From Dehalococcoidia bacterium (GTDB taxonomy: Bacteria; Chloroflexota; Dehalococcoidia; GIF9; UBA5629): 17,724 nt of DNA. This document shows positions 6,697 to 14,486 of the stretch, piece after piece. The stretch lies in the NCBI GenBank assembly GCA_007280145.1, contig QYPU01000041.1, forward strand, positions 1-17,724, given 5' to 3'. Position numbers and translations under genes: made by a program. The notes under the pieces were generated by a model, which searched no databases, was not told the DNA's origin, and saw nothing but the letters and a program-made list of their open reading frames with translations. Positions within the stretch are counted from its first letter, which is position 1. Each line of letters begins with the position of its first letter.

Positions 6697-7361
6697 TTTG
6701 GCTGTCCCTTCCTGGCAACATACAGTCCGCAGGAACCAAGGAGGCTTGTCTTCTGGTAGACGATTTCGAATCCAGCGTCAGTTAAGCAGCTATTGATATC
6801 TTTCAGTACTTTAGTCGATGTCTGTGTCAGGATATAGGTTATCACCATAAGAGGAACGCGAACCAATAATTGTAATATTCGTTTGGCAAGGGAATTTGGC
6901 CTTATCTCGTCGGCGACGATGATTAGCCCGCCATATTTAAGAACCCTGTAAGCCTCTGCCAAGACATATTTCTGCTCATCAGGGTAAAGCTCGCTGAAAA
7001 CCAGGGTACTCACAACCTTATCGAATTCCTCATTATCGAAGGCTTTATCCATTTCAATGGCGCCCATCTCCTTAAGCTGAACTCTGTTAGTTAAATTTCT
7101 TTCCTGTATCTTTCTTCCAGCTATGCCTAACATTTTTGGGGAAATATCAAAGCCAGTCACCGAGGCACCTTTCTCAGCACATAATATCGACAGTGTTCCA
7201 GTGCCACAGCCAATGTCAAGAACCCTATCACCCACTGTAATATAGCTCTCGGCGATGTCCCTTTTTACCCTGTTGCTCTGCCCCAGAGAGAGCATGTTGA
7301 TGCCCATATCATAGCGCCGGGTCGAAGACTCAAGAACTCTCATAAAGACATAACTCGCCAT
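6684..7361 (-). CDS. cpaM: class I SAM-dependent methyltransferase, CpaM type (corrinoid-protein associated)
   Basis: 225 residues from ATG 7361, which has GGAG 6 nt upstream; a GTG at 7379 would add six residues but has a poorer site. SAM-binding motif I is VLDIGCGTG, the acidic ribose-binding residue lies in GFDISPKML, and motif IV is around STLVFSELYPDEQ. The rest fits the UbiE-like Rossmann methyltransferases. The N-terminal VLESSTRRYDMGINMLSLG block precedes the catalytic domain. I recall a methyltransferase of this kind named CpaM for its genomic pairing with HgcAB-like fusion proteins; the 13-nt overlap with that gene supports the call. It may donate a methyl group to the corrinoid or modify the same substrate; which one cannot be read. 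Confidence 0.85.
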   Translation of the reverse strand: MASYVFMRVLESSTRRYDMGINMLSLGQSNRVKRDIAESYITVGDRVLDIGCGTGTLSILCAEKGASVTGFDISPKMLGIAGRKIQERNLTNRVQLKEMGAIEMDKAFDNEEFDKVVSTLVFSELYPDEQKYVLAEAYRVLKYGGLIIVADEIRPNSLAKRILQLLVRVPLMVITYILTQTSTKVLKDINSCLTDAGFEIVYQKTSLLGSCGLYVARKGQPKWDL

Positions 7362-7415
7362 TCCTAGCTCCAAACTCACTATGGCAATCCCATCACAGGT
7401 ACACTTTACAGTCCT

Positions 7416-8858
7416 TCAAGCTGATACTGGCGGACGGCGGTTCGCCCATGGTCGTGCCGCTTCAAGCTGCGCTGCAAGACGGAAAAGCGTTGCCTCATCA
7501 CCAAAGCGACCAACGAAATGGGTACCTATAGGCAAGCCATCTGCATTCCAGAAGAGTGGCACCGACATAGCCGGTTGCCCGGTGATATTGCAAATCGGCG
7601 TGAAAGGAATAAAATTCGCCGCACGTGACTGTGCGTAAAGAGGGTTATCTGGCGGGGAATCGAACGTGCCAAGAGGCACTGGTGGTTCAGCAAGAGTAGG
7701 AGTGAGCCACACATCGTAGTCGGCAAAAAAACGGGCGACATCACGGGCTATCCTTTGGAGCCTTGTCAATGCCATCAGATAGACTGGTGCACTCCGCCGC
7801 TGCCCCATCTCGTACATTGCCCAGGTGGACGGTTCGAACTGGTCTGGGGCAGGTTTTCGGCCTACTGCAAAGGCCGCACTATCTATCGTGCTAGCACAAT
7901 TCGCCGACCACAGGGTCATGAAGGCACGGGTTATCAACTCATTATCAACTACTGGGGCTGCCTCTACCACTTCATGTCCCAGGTCAGAGCACAACGCTGC
8001 CGTATCGCGTACCGCCTTGATACAGTCTTCGTGCACTGGGACTCCACTAGCCGCTGTTGTAGTGAAAGCAATGCGGAGTTGCCCAGAAGCAGCACCCACC
8101 TCCTGCAAGAATGGACGCTCCGGGGGCGGTGCCCAATACGGGTCGCCTATATCAGGGCCAGAAGTAGCATCAAGCAATGCGGCACTATCTCGCACCGTGC
8201 GAGTGAGGGCATGCTCAACCACCAACCCGCTTGTTATGTCACCAAAACCAGGACCAAGAGGATTTCGCGCTCGTGTGGGTTTAAGACCAAAGAGCCCGCA
8301 GCACGAGGCTGGAATCCGAATCGACCCACCACCATCATTGCCATGGGCCATAGGTACCAAACCAGCAGCCACAGCGGCAGCCGAGCCCCCACTAGAGCCG
8401 CCCGCAGTTCGGCTTGTATCCCAAGGATTACGGGTGGGACCAAATAAACGCGGTTCAGTCGTCGGGAGAAGACCCAGCTCCGGTGCGTTGGTCTTCCCAA
8501 GGATAATCAACCCAGCGCGCTTCAGCCGCACCACCAATTCACTGTCCCCAGAAGATACAAAGTCATGCAGGAAAGCCGACCCTAATGTCATGCGCACCCC
8601 ACCCAAGGAAGCCACCATGTCCTTGAGCAAAAACGGCACGCCAGCGAAGGGACCTTGAGGCAATTGACCGGCAGCCGTGGCATGCGCCTGTTCATACATC
8701 GGCGTAATTACCGCATTGAGCCTGGGATTCAGACGCTCAATTCGTTCAATAGCTGCATCCACAAGCTCGGTCGCCGTGACCTCCTTCCGCCGCACCAGCT
8801 CGGCCTGGGCAGTAGCATCAAGGAAGACAATTTCATCTAATTTTGCCAAGGTTATCAT
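7416..8858 (-). CDS. amidase signature family hydrolase
   Basis: 480 residues, standard length. The Ser-cisSer-Lys triad is visible: K79 in GVPFLLKDM, S155 in TAGGSSGGSAAA, and the nucleophile S179 in GNDGGGSIRIPAS, with FGLKPTRAR following. The enzyme hydrolyses an amide; with no GatB/GatC gene nearby it is probably a catabolic amidase rather than the Glu-tRNA amidotransferase subunit. The ATG at 8858 abuts AAGGAG directly, which is too close; the TTG at 8849, nine bases from the site, may be the real start, removing three residues. It sits 64 nt after the TIGR04076 gene in the minus-strand cluster. GC appears somewhat higher than in its neighbours. Confidence 0.92.
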   Translation of the reverse strand: MITLAKLDEIVFLDATAQAELVRRKEVTATELVDAAIERIERLNPRLNAVITPMYEQAHATAAGQLPQGPFAGVPFLLKDMVASLGGVRMTLGSAFLHDFVSSGDSELVVRLKRAGLIILGKTNAPELGLLPTTEPRLFGPTRNPWDTSRTAGGSSGGSAAAVAAGLVPMAHGNDGGGSIRIPASCCGLFGLKPTRARNPLGPGFGDITSGLVVEHALTRTVRDSAALLDATSGPDIGDPYWAPPPERPFLQEVGAASGQLRIAFTTTAASGVPVHEDCIKAVRDTAALCSDLGHEVVEAAPVVDNELITRAFMTLWSANCASTIDSAAFAVGRKPAPDQFEPSTWAMYEMGQRRSAPVYLMALTRLQRIARDVARFFADYDVWLTPTLAEPPVPLGTFDSPPDNPLYAQSRAANFIPFTPICNITGQPAMSVPLFWNADGLPIGTHFVGRFGDEATLFRLAAQLEAARPWANRRPPVSA

Positions 8859-8921
8859 CTCCTTTCTCGCTGGATTGATTGATTACTAGAAGTCGTCCTG
8901 ACACTCCACGCGGACAACAAG

Positions 8922-9194
8922 TCATTTTCGCAACCGCCTTAGTTCAAAAACCACCGGATTTGTTGGGTCAGGGCAAGCAACGGTGGTCTTATCTGGGTCA
9001 CCTTCCCAGGGGAAAGAGCCACCGAACTGTAGCACTACAGCAAAGGGAAAAAGGGCATAAAATGCCCAGGAACACATATCACATGGAGCTTTATCTCCGA
9101 TGGGAATTTCATCGCCAACTTTGTGATTGGCCGCGCAGGTGCCTTTTTGAGATATCACCCTGGCAATCACTTCACAGGTTTCCATTTCAGCCAT
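8922..9194 (-). CDS. TIGR04076 family small protein
   Basis: 90 residues with five cysteines (C7, C20, C38, C41, C74). The pattern CEVIARVISQKGTC, then CDMCSWAFYALFPF, QFGGSFPWEGDP, ACPDPTNPVVFELRR fits the TIGR04076 family of small uncharacterised proteins common in anaerobes. The family usually begins with a short Cys-containing strand and ends with a PVVFK/E segment. No function is established that I know of; the cysteines suggest metal or Fe-S binding. The start at 9194 has GAGGAGG 6 nt upstream. It lies 48 nt after cysteine synthase. Confidence 0.8.
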   Translation of the reverse strand: MAEMETCEVIARVISQKGTCAANHKVGDEIPIGDKAPCDMCSWAFYALFPFAVVLQFGGSFPWEGDPDKTTVACPDPTNPVVFELRRLRK

Positions 9195-9242
9195 GCTATC
9201 CTCCTCGCTCTTACTGGTTCATGCCTTAGTGATTAAAGGCGA

Positions 9243-10148
9243 CTAAAGGACATCCATACTTATATATCTCTCGATTCTATCCGGTAAGACAGTGACGATA
9301 GTTTTGCCGTCGCCCATCTCTGCTGCAACCTTTAAAGCAGCTATCACATTAGCCCCCGATGAAATGCCGACCATCAATCCCTCATCTCTCATCAGGCTTC
9401 GTGCCACATCTATCGCAGCCTCGCTGCTTACAGGGATTATGCTATCTATAAGGTCCATATTCAACAGGCCAGGGATAAACCCTGAGCCAATTCCCTGTAT
9501 CTTATGGTAGCCAGGGTCATCTCCACTCATCACTGCCGATTCAGCAGGCTCTACAGCCACAATCCTCACTCTGGGATAAACGTTCTTCAGGGCCTCAGCT
9601 ACACCCATTAGCGTACCACCGGTGCCAACGCCACTTATAAACGCATCTATTTGGCCCTTTATCCCCTCCAGAATCCTCTTGCCTGTAATTTCTCTATGAG
9701 CTGCGGTATTATCAGGATTATCAAATTGCCTTGGCAGCCATGCATCCGGGTATTCTCTAGATAATTCATCAAGCTTCTCCATAGTACCAGCAAAGCCATC
9801 TGCAGCCGGTGTCAGGACAATTTCAGCCCCAAACGCCTCCATCATCTGTACTCTCTCACGGCTCATATATTCCGGCATCACAGCCATAAACCTGTAGCCC
9901 TTTAGCTGTGCCAGCATAGCAAAGGAAATACCTGTGTTACCACTAGTAGCTTCTATTATTCTAGCTCCAGACTTAAGCTCACCTCTCTTCTCAGCCAGGT
10001 TCATCATATACAGCGCCATTACATCCTTTATGCTGCCACTGGGATTCAAAGCCTCCAGCTTGGCCCAGATCGTTGAGCCTGTATCGTTTACTCTGTGCAG
10101 CTTTACCAGAGGTGTTTTCCCAATCAAATCCAGAACACTTTCTATCAT
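9243..10148 (-). CDS. cysK: cysteine synthase family PLP enzyme
   Basis: 301 residues, the usual length for O-acetylserine sulfhydrylase. The PLP lysine is K41 in NPSGSIKDVMA, the substrate loop is EATSGNTGISFA (66-77), the phosphate-binding loop is GVGTGGTL (173-180), and GISSGAN (261-267) binds the pyridine ring. It would make cysteine from O-acetyl- or O-phosphoserine and sulfide. Two positions differ from the common form: KDV instead of KDR after the lysine, and LPDRIERY instead of LPDTGERY. It might therefore use a different acceptor. The ATG at 10148 follows AGGAAGGAG, and a promoter-like site lies at 10189-10217. It heads the minus-strand cluster that runs to csaA. Confidence 0.88.
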   Translation of the reverse strand: MIESVLDLIGKTPLVKLHRVNDTGSTIWAKLEALNPSGSIKDVMALYMMNLAEKRGELKSGARIIEATSGNTGISFAMLAQLKGYRFMAVMPEYMSRERVQMMEAFGAEIVLTPAADGFAGTMEKLDELSREYPDAWLPRQFDNPDNTAAHREITGKRILEGIKGQIDAFISGVGTGGTLMGVAEALKNVYPRVRIVAVEPAESAVMSGDDPGYHKIQGIGSGFIPGLLNMDLIDSIIPVSSEAAIDVARSLMRDEGLMVGISSGANVIAALKVAAEMGDGKTIVTVLPDRIERYISMDVL

Positions 10149-10188
10149 CGAAGCTCCTTCCTAACCAAAGATGTCACTAGCTAACCCC

Positions 10189-10217
10189 AATTTACACGTC
10201 TTTTTCCCAACCGTCAA
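10189..10217 (-). promoter_or_regulatory. promoter candidate for the cysK-to-csaA cluster
   Basis: On the minus strand TTGACG, 17-nt spacer, TAAATT, about 40 nt before the ATG at 10148. Confidence 0.5.
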
Positions 10218-10266
10218 TCTTACACTATTTGAACTAAACTGGCTAGTTATCAAATTGCCTCAATCC

Positions 10267-10295
10267 TTGACTTTCTCTCCCTGTAGCAGTAATAT
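10267..10295 (+). promoter_or_regulatory. promoter candidate for the MFS transporter
   Basis: TTGACT (10267-10272), 17-nt spacer, TAATAT (10290-10295), about 41 nt before the ATG at 10337. Confidence 0.45.
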
Positions 10296-10336
10296 CCTTG
10301 GAATATAAATCGTCGACAAATATATAAGAAGGCCTT

Positions 10337-11590
10337 ATGAAACTGCCATCTTGGCGACGCTATACAGAATTCTGGTACTCCGGTTATGCATTTCAGGGGG
10401 CGGTTGTTTTTGGAACCGGCGCAATTCTAATGCCTATTGTGGTCAATCACGCTGGTGATGCGGCGAAAGCCGGAACTGTTATTGGATTCTTTTATATAGG
10501 CCAGCTACTCGCTCCGTTGATGGGCGCCATTACTGACCGTACAGGCTGGCACCGACCTTTCTATCTCTCCGGCTATGTTCTCCTCGCCATCGGCCTGGCA
10601 CTATTTCCGTTTACTAACTTGTTGTGGTTCTGGATGGCATTAGCCTTTCTACAGGGACTTGGTTCAGCTACAAGTAATACAGTGGCAGCAATGTTTATCG
10701 TCGAATATAAGCCGAAACCAGAATGGGATGCTCGTGTGGGATGGCTGCAGACTTTTTATGGCGTTGGCCAAGCCGCTGGACTGGGGTTGGCCGCTGTCCT
10801 GCAAGCCCGCCCCGAGCTTGGGCTTATAATCTCGGCCGGTTTGATGGCACCCGCTATGTTACTGGGGGCACGTGGGCTGCCACCATCACATGCACATCAT
10901 AAACCTGCGAAGGCGGATTTTTCGCGTCGCTTACATAGGCCACCGCGAACTGTCTATTCCATTCTTCACCGGTACGAGGGAACGATTTCGGAAAACCTGA
11001 AGCGCCTGCCCCAAGAATGGCATTCCAAATTCGGTATCTATATAGCCGGTTGGTTTTTCGTAATGCTCGCTACTTGGCTTATCGGTGCCCTCTTCCCGCT
11101 GCTGATGAAGTCGGCGTTCAATATATCATACAGTATGTCATCGCTGTATTATGCATTCGGCGCAGTAATCGGTATATTTGCCTACACGCCGTCCGGCATG
11201 CTCGGGAAGAGATTCGGCGACGGCTGGGTTGTAATCGTTGGCACCACCATGACAGCAATCTCAGTTGCTGGCCTTGCCTCGCTCGCGTATATACACTCCA
11301 GCCTCAACCACTGGCTTGTTCCTATTGTGTACATCCTGATCCCGATTGCCTGGTCGCCGCTCATTGTTGGGGGGACTGACTGGGCGGCGCAACTGGCCAC
11401 TTTTGAGGAGGGCAAAGCCTTGGGGGCCTTCAACGCCACAACAGCCATCGCTGCTGTTATTGCCGCATTTGCAGCCGGATCCGTGGCGCATAAGTTCGGT
11501 TACGGTATGATCTTGGTTGTTGCCACCATTGCCAGCCTTCTTTCGTTAGTGTTTTTCACCCCTCTGCTGTTCTCGGCAAAGAAAAGTTGA
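10337..11590 (+). CDS. MFS transporter
   Basis: 417 residues with about 12 hydrophobic segments in two halves. The loop between segments 2 and 3 has the MFS motif A form GAITDRTGWHRPF (residues 63-75). The halves are joined by a basic cytoplasmic loop (about 182-232) containing HAHHKPAKADFSRRLHRPP. Solute and direction of transport cannot be told from sequence. AGAAGG lies just before the ATG. It diverges from cysteine synthase, so a link to the cysK cluster is possible but unproven. Confidence 0.87.
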   Translation: MKLPSWRRYTEFWYSGYAFQGAVVFGTGAILMPIVVNHAGDAAKAGTVIGFFYIGQLLAPLMGAITDRTGWHRPFYLSGYVLLAIGLALFPFTNLLWFWMALAFLQGLGSATSNTVAAMFIVEYKPKPEWDARVGWLQTFYGVGQAAGLGLAAVLQARPELGLIISAGLMAPAMLLGARGLPPSHAHHKPAKADFSRRLHRPPRTVYSILHRYEGTISENLKRLPQEWHSKFGIYIAGWFFVMLATWLIGALFPLLMKSAFNISYSMSSLYYAFGAVIGIFAYTPSGMLGKRFGDGWVVIVGTTMTAISVAGLASLAYIHSSLNHWLVPIVYILIPIAWSPLIVGGTDWAAQLATFEEGKALGAFNATTAIAAVIAAFAAGSVAHKFGYGMILVVATIASLLSLVFFTPLLFSAKKS

Positions 11591-11614
11591 TTCCTTTCTG
11601 TTGAGTTACCCCTG

Positions 11615-11629
11615 AGACACCACGTGTCT
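11615..11629 (+). terminator. weak hairpin after the MFS gene
   Basis: AGACAC-CAC-GTGTCT followed by TTG, 24 nt after the MFS stop. The stem is short and the U-run poor. Confidence 0.3.
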
Positions 11630-11746
11630 TTGTTCCAAGCTGAGATACCGAGTATCGCTTCCGCAGTATATGATTAATCATTTTCCCGGACTTGTCAGTA
11701 GCGTTCTTTTTCAGAGATGCTACAGTATTGTCACAAACCCAAGATC

Positions 11747-11775
11747 TTGCCTTCACCCAGTTTTTCCAATATACT
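11747..11775 (+). promoter_or_regulatory. promoter candidate for the antiporter gene
   Basis: TTGCCT (11747-11752), 17-nt spacer, TATACT (11770-11775), giving a leader of roughly 100 nt before the ATG at 11886. Confidence 0.5.
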
Positions 11776-11885
11776 TGTCAAAATGCTGATAGTGTTCCCG
11801 AAATAGCAACTGTTGATCAAGACGTATCAGCCAGCCCAACTAAGACCACTGTCTACATCAACACAGCGGAATTAAGAAATTAGAG

Positions 11886-13091
11886 ATGACAGCTACACAG
11901 ATTTTGGGGGTGATTGGAATCCTCTTAATTATCGGCTTCCTGGCCGATTACCTCTTCAGGAAAACCAGCATCCCTGACATAATCATACTAATCTCACTGG
12001 GCTATCTGATAGGACCTGTTTTCTGCATTATAGAGCCGTCTGAACTAGCTCCAGCTACACAAATAATCGCTACCTTAGCTTTAGTTGTTATCCTGTTTGA
12101 CGGCGGCCTTAATCTCGACTTCGCTAAAATTTTATCCACTGCACACAGAGCGATATTTTTGGTCTTGCTCGGCATCGGTATCAGTATGGCAGCGACGACA
12201 GCTTTCGTCTACTATCTGCTGGATTGGGAACTGCTAAATAGCTTGCTGCTTGGTGCCATCATAAGCGGCACCAGCCCTTCGATAGTCATGCCTTTAATCA
12301 ATCGAGCCAGGGTCAGTAATGAAGTTTCATCAATGCTGAGCTTGGAATCAGCTCTCAATGGTGCATTGGTCATTATCATCGCCCTAGTTGTTCTGGAAAT
12401 CATGACAACCGGGACAACCGAGAACGGGCTTTCTATAGCAGGACAGACTATTGGCATACGGTTTTCACTGGGACTATTACTCGGCGCTGTGGCTGGCATC
12501 ATCTGGCTATGGCTACTAACTCTACTTGAAGGAGAGGCTTACGACGATATTTTAACTCTAGCCGCTGTTTTTGTCCTTTACTTCATTGTAGAAAGCATAA
12601 ATGGCAGTGGAGTCATCTTCGCCCTGGTCTTCGGTCTCATGCTAGGAAACGGCGTGAGAGTAGCTAGAGTATTTAGAATTAAGCGAACAACTGAGGCAAC
12701 TGAAATAATGAAGAAATTCCATTCCCAAATATCTTTCTTTATAAAAACCTTCTTCTTTATTTATCTGGGGTTAATCATAACCTTCAATGAGCCTGGGCTC
12801 ATTATTCATTGCGTTGTTCTATCCATTCTGCTCCTATTCAGCAGATACCTGGCTGTGCTTATTAGTTCCCTGGGTAGCAGAACTCTATTGGCTAACAGAC
12901 ATCTGTTAACCACCATGTTACCCAGAGGATTGTCGGCCGCTGTGCTAGCCCAGATAGTAGTCACTTCTGGCATTCCTAATGCTTCAGTTTATCCTGACAT
13001 TATAATCGTCATTATACTGATTACAGTCACAATTTCAGCTATAGGTATCCCTATTTTCACTAAAAAAGCACGTGAGGAAGAACCAAAATAG
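11886..13091 (+). CDS. cation/proton antiporter homologue (CPA superfamily)
   Basis: 401 residues, about 12 membrane segments, no cytoplasmic TrkA or C-terminal domain. It matches the NhaP/KefB-like exchanger domain: VVILFDGGLNLDF (68-80), ISGTSPSIVMPLINRARVS (126-144), LSLESALNGALVIII (151-165), and MLPRGLSAAVLA near the C-terminus. In related antiporters the ESALTDV-type motif supplies an Asp that binds the ion. Here that position is Gly159 (codon GGT), and T129-S130-P131 replaces TDP of the CPA1 group. It may still exchange Na+ or K+ for H+ by other residues, or have another role. The ribosome site before ATG 11886 is weak. Confidence 0.85.
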   Translation: MTATQILGVIGILLIIGFLADYLFRKTSIPDIIILISLGYLIGPVFCIIEPSELAPATQIIATLALVVILFDGGLNLDFAKILSTAHRAIFLVLLGIGISMAATTAFVYYLLDWELLNSLLLGAIISGTSPSIVMPLINRARVSNEVSSMLSLESALNGALVIIIALVVLEIMTTGTTENGLSIAGQTIGIRFSLGLLLGAVAGIIWLWLLTLLEGEAYDDILTLAAVFVLYFIVESINGSGVIFALVFGLMLGNGVRVARVFRIKRTTEATEIMKKFHSQISFFIKTFFFIYLGLIITFNEPGLIIHCVVLSILLLFSRYLAVLISSLGSRTLLANRHLLTTMLPRGLSAAVLAQIVVTSGIPNASVYPDIIIVIILITVTISAIGIPIFTKKAREEEPK

Positions 13092-13150
13092 TCAATACAA
13101 AAAGCAGCTCTGTTACCTGTATAAAGAAGTTTGGCGTTAACTAGAGCAAC

Positions 13151-13207
13151 AAAAAGCCCGCCAAAAGGTCAATTCTTCCAAGGTTCACAAACAACCTTCG
13201 GCGAGCT
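13151..13207 (-). terminator. rho-independent terminator of the ribosomal protein operon
   Basis: On the minus strand AGCTCGCCGAAGG (13195-13207) pairs with CCTTTTGGCGGGCT (13155-13168, one bulge and one G-U pair), followed by TTTTT. An inner hairpin AAGGTT/AACCTT occupies the loop. It lies about 80 nt after the rplL stop. Confidence 0.7.
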
Positions 13208-13285
13208 TCTCCCGCCTACCTAGCTATCTATAGTACAGCTAAGGTTTCTATAGCTACCTTCAAAACAACGTCAATCTTCACACTA

Positions 13286-13801
13286 TTACTTAATTTCCAC
13301 CGTAGCCCCGGCTTCTTCCAGCTTCTGTTTGACAGCAGCTGCTTCCTCCTTATTAACCCCTTCTTTGACTGGCTTAGGAGCACCTTCTACTAAGTCCTTA
13401 GCCTCCTTCAGTCCCAAAGGGGTTAGCTCTCGCACCGCCTTAATCACGCTAATCTTATTCTCACCGATTTCCTTAAGGACTACAGTGAACTCCGTCTTTT
13501 CCTCTTCTGCCGGTGCTGCCCCCGGTGCTGCCGCAGCCACTGCCACTGGTGCTGCCGCAGTTACTCCAAATTCATCCTCCAAGGCTTTCACCAACTCAGC
13601 CAATTCCAGCACTGTCATATTCTTGACTGCTTCTATGACTTCTTCCTTTGTCATCGTCTTCGTACCCTTTGGCAAAGTCGCCTTAGCCTTAGGCGCTTTC
13701 TTTACCTTTGATATCTCCTCGGCTTTCTCCTCCACCTCTGATATTTCCTCGGCTTTTTCCGCCACCTCGGGCTGCTCAGATTCGACTTGATTCTGTGACA
13801 T
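13286..13801 (-). CDS. rplL: 50S ribosomal protein L7/L12 with N-terminal extension
   Basis: 171 residues against about 120-130 in most bacteria. Residues 50-171 are an ordinary L7/L12: N-terminal dimer domain (TKEEVIEAVKNMTVLELAEL), Ala/Pro hinge (about 81-98), and the factor-binding C-terminal domain ending ATVEIK. The first 49 residues are an acidic then lysine-rich extension with a tandem repeat EVAEKAEEIS / EVEEKAEEIS (12-31). The long start is favoured because ATG 13801 has AAGGAGGG 4 nt upstream, overlapping the rplJ stop. An internal ATG at M50 is possible but has no comparable site noted. L12 forms the ribosomal stalk with L10. Confidence 0.95.
   Translation of the reverse strand: MSQNQVESEQPEVAEKAEEISEVEEKAEEISKVKKAPKAKATLPKGTKTMTKEEVIEAVKNMTVLELAELVKALEDEFGVTAAAPVAVAAAAPGAAPAEEEKTEFTVVLKEIGENKISVIKAVRELTPLGLKEAKDLVEGAPKPVKEGVNKEEAAAVKQKLEEAGATVEIK
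13709..13768 (-). repeat. tandem 30-bp repeat in rplL extension
   Basis: Two in-frame 30-nt units encode EVAEKAEEIS and EVEEKAEEIS (RplL residues 12-31). The DNA copies differ at a few positions, so the duplication is not brand new. Confidence 0.8.
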
Positions 13802-13802
13802 T

Positions 13803-14327
13803 TTACCCTCCTTCTACTTGCTGAATCCTAGCTTGAATTATATTTAAAAACCCTTGCAAAGGTGCATTAAGAACATTATGTAAAATTTGCAGTGGAGCCC
13901 TTAACTGCCCCATTAACTGAGAAATCAGCACATCTCTTGACGGTATAGCAGCTAGAGCAGAAACTTCTTCAGGATTAAGCAGACGGTCACCTAACAGTCC
14001 ACCCTTGATTTGCAACACTGAGCCTAAAGAGCGGATATGTTCACTCAAGGCCCGTGCTGGCTTAACTACATCATCATAGCCAAAAGCTATGGCTAAAGGA
14101 CCAGACAGCAATGCTTCCAGCTGTTTTTTATCAGCTCTTTCAGCAGCGAATCGAGTTAGTGTGTTTTTTACCACTCGATAGTCTACACCTAGGTCAGTTA
14201 GACGTCGACGTAGCTGTACCATTTCTCTAACTGAAAGTCCACGATAATCTGTGGCTATAACAATGGTGCACCGGGACAGACTGTCAGCTAACTCATTTAT
14301 GATTTGCTCTTTTCTTTCTCTTAACAT
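13803..14327 (-). CDS. rplJ: 50S ribosomal protein L10
   Basis: 174 residues from ATG 14327, matching the usual L10 length and the expected start MLRERKEQII. A frame extension to 14372 would read through the leader hairpin and is rejected. GAGAGGTG lies about 6 nt upstream. DYRGLSV, LRRRL and VVKNTL are typical of the N-terminal 23S-binding part; the C-terminal helix carries the L12 dimers. It is separated by one base from rplL. Confidence 0.95.
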   Translation of the reverse strand: MLRERKEQIINELADSLSRCTIVIATDYRGLSVREMVQLRRRLTDLGVDYRVVKNTLTRFAAERADKKQLEALLSGPLAIAFGYDDVVKPARALSEHIRSLGSVLQIKGGLLGDRLLNPEEVSALAAIPSRDVLISQLMGQLRAPLQILHNVLNAPLQGFLNIIQARIQQVEGG

Positions 14328-14340
14328 AGTCACACCTCTC

Positions 14341-14378
14341 AAAAAACCAAAAGTCCCTGTGCCACGACACAAGGACTT
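14341..14378 (-). terminator. hairpin with U-rich tail before rplJ (possible attenuator)
   Basis: On the minus strand AAGTCCTTGTG (14368-14378) pairs with CACAGGGACTT (14351-14361, one G-U pair), loop TCGTGG. It is followed by TTGGTTTTTT. It stands 14-24 nt before the L10 start and could terminate or block translation. Confidence 0.6.
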
Positions 14379-14486
14379 GATTTAAGTTCAGAAGAACGCA
14401 TCAATCAAACACACCTCGGCAGGCATCTATTTTAAGCCTTGCGGCACCTGCTGTCACTAGCACGACGTAAAAGCCTCTTATTTAAT
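14379..14486 (-). promoter_or_regulatory. ribosomal protein L10 leader RNA
   Basis: The 159-nt gap between rplA and rplJ contains, on the minus strand, GCAGG...CCTGC closing around a GCC-GCAA-GGC hairpin. CTTAAAATAGATGCCTGCCGAGGTG follows it in sequence (split here by landmarks: CTTAAAATAG then ATGCCTGCCGAGGTG). This arrangement, including the CTGCCGAGGTG element, fits the L10 leader that binds the L10-L12 complex to repress its own synthesis. The downstream hairpin at 14351-14378 would be the expression platform. Confidence 0.75.

Noticed and set aside
7755..8658. Long plus-strand frames opposite the amidase (up to 277 codons)
   Set aside because: They are antisense to a gene with a complete amidase triad, carry no recognisable domain, and reflect its higher GC.
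8879..9229. 116-codon plus-strand frame
   Set aside because: Antisense to the TIGR04076 gene, which has a strong ribosome site and family pattern.
11692..11883. 63-codon frame just before the antiporter
   Set aside because: TTG start, no ribosome site, no family resemblance, and it overlaps the likely promoter at 11747-11775.
14328..14372. N-terminal extension of L10
   Set aside because: It would translate the leader hairpin; the ATG at 14327 gives the normal L10 start and length.
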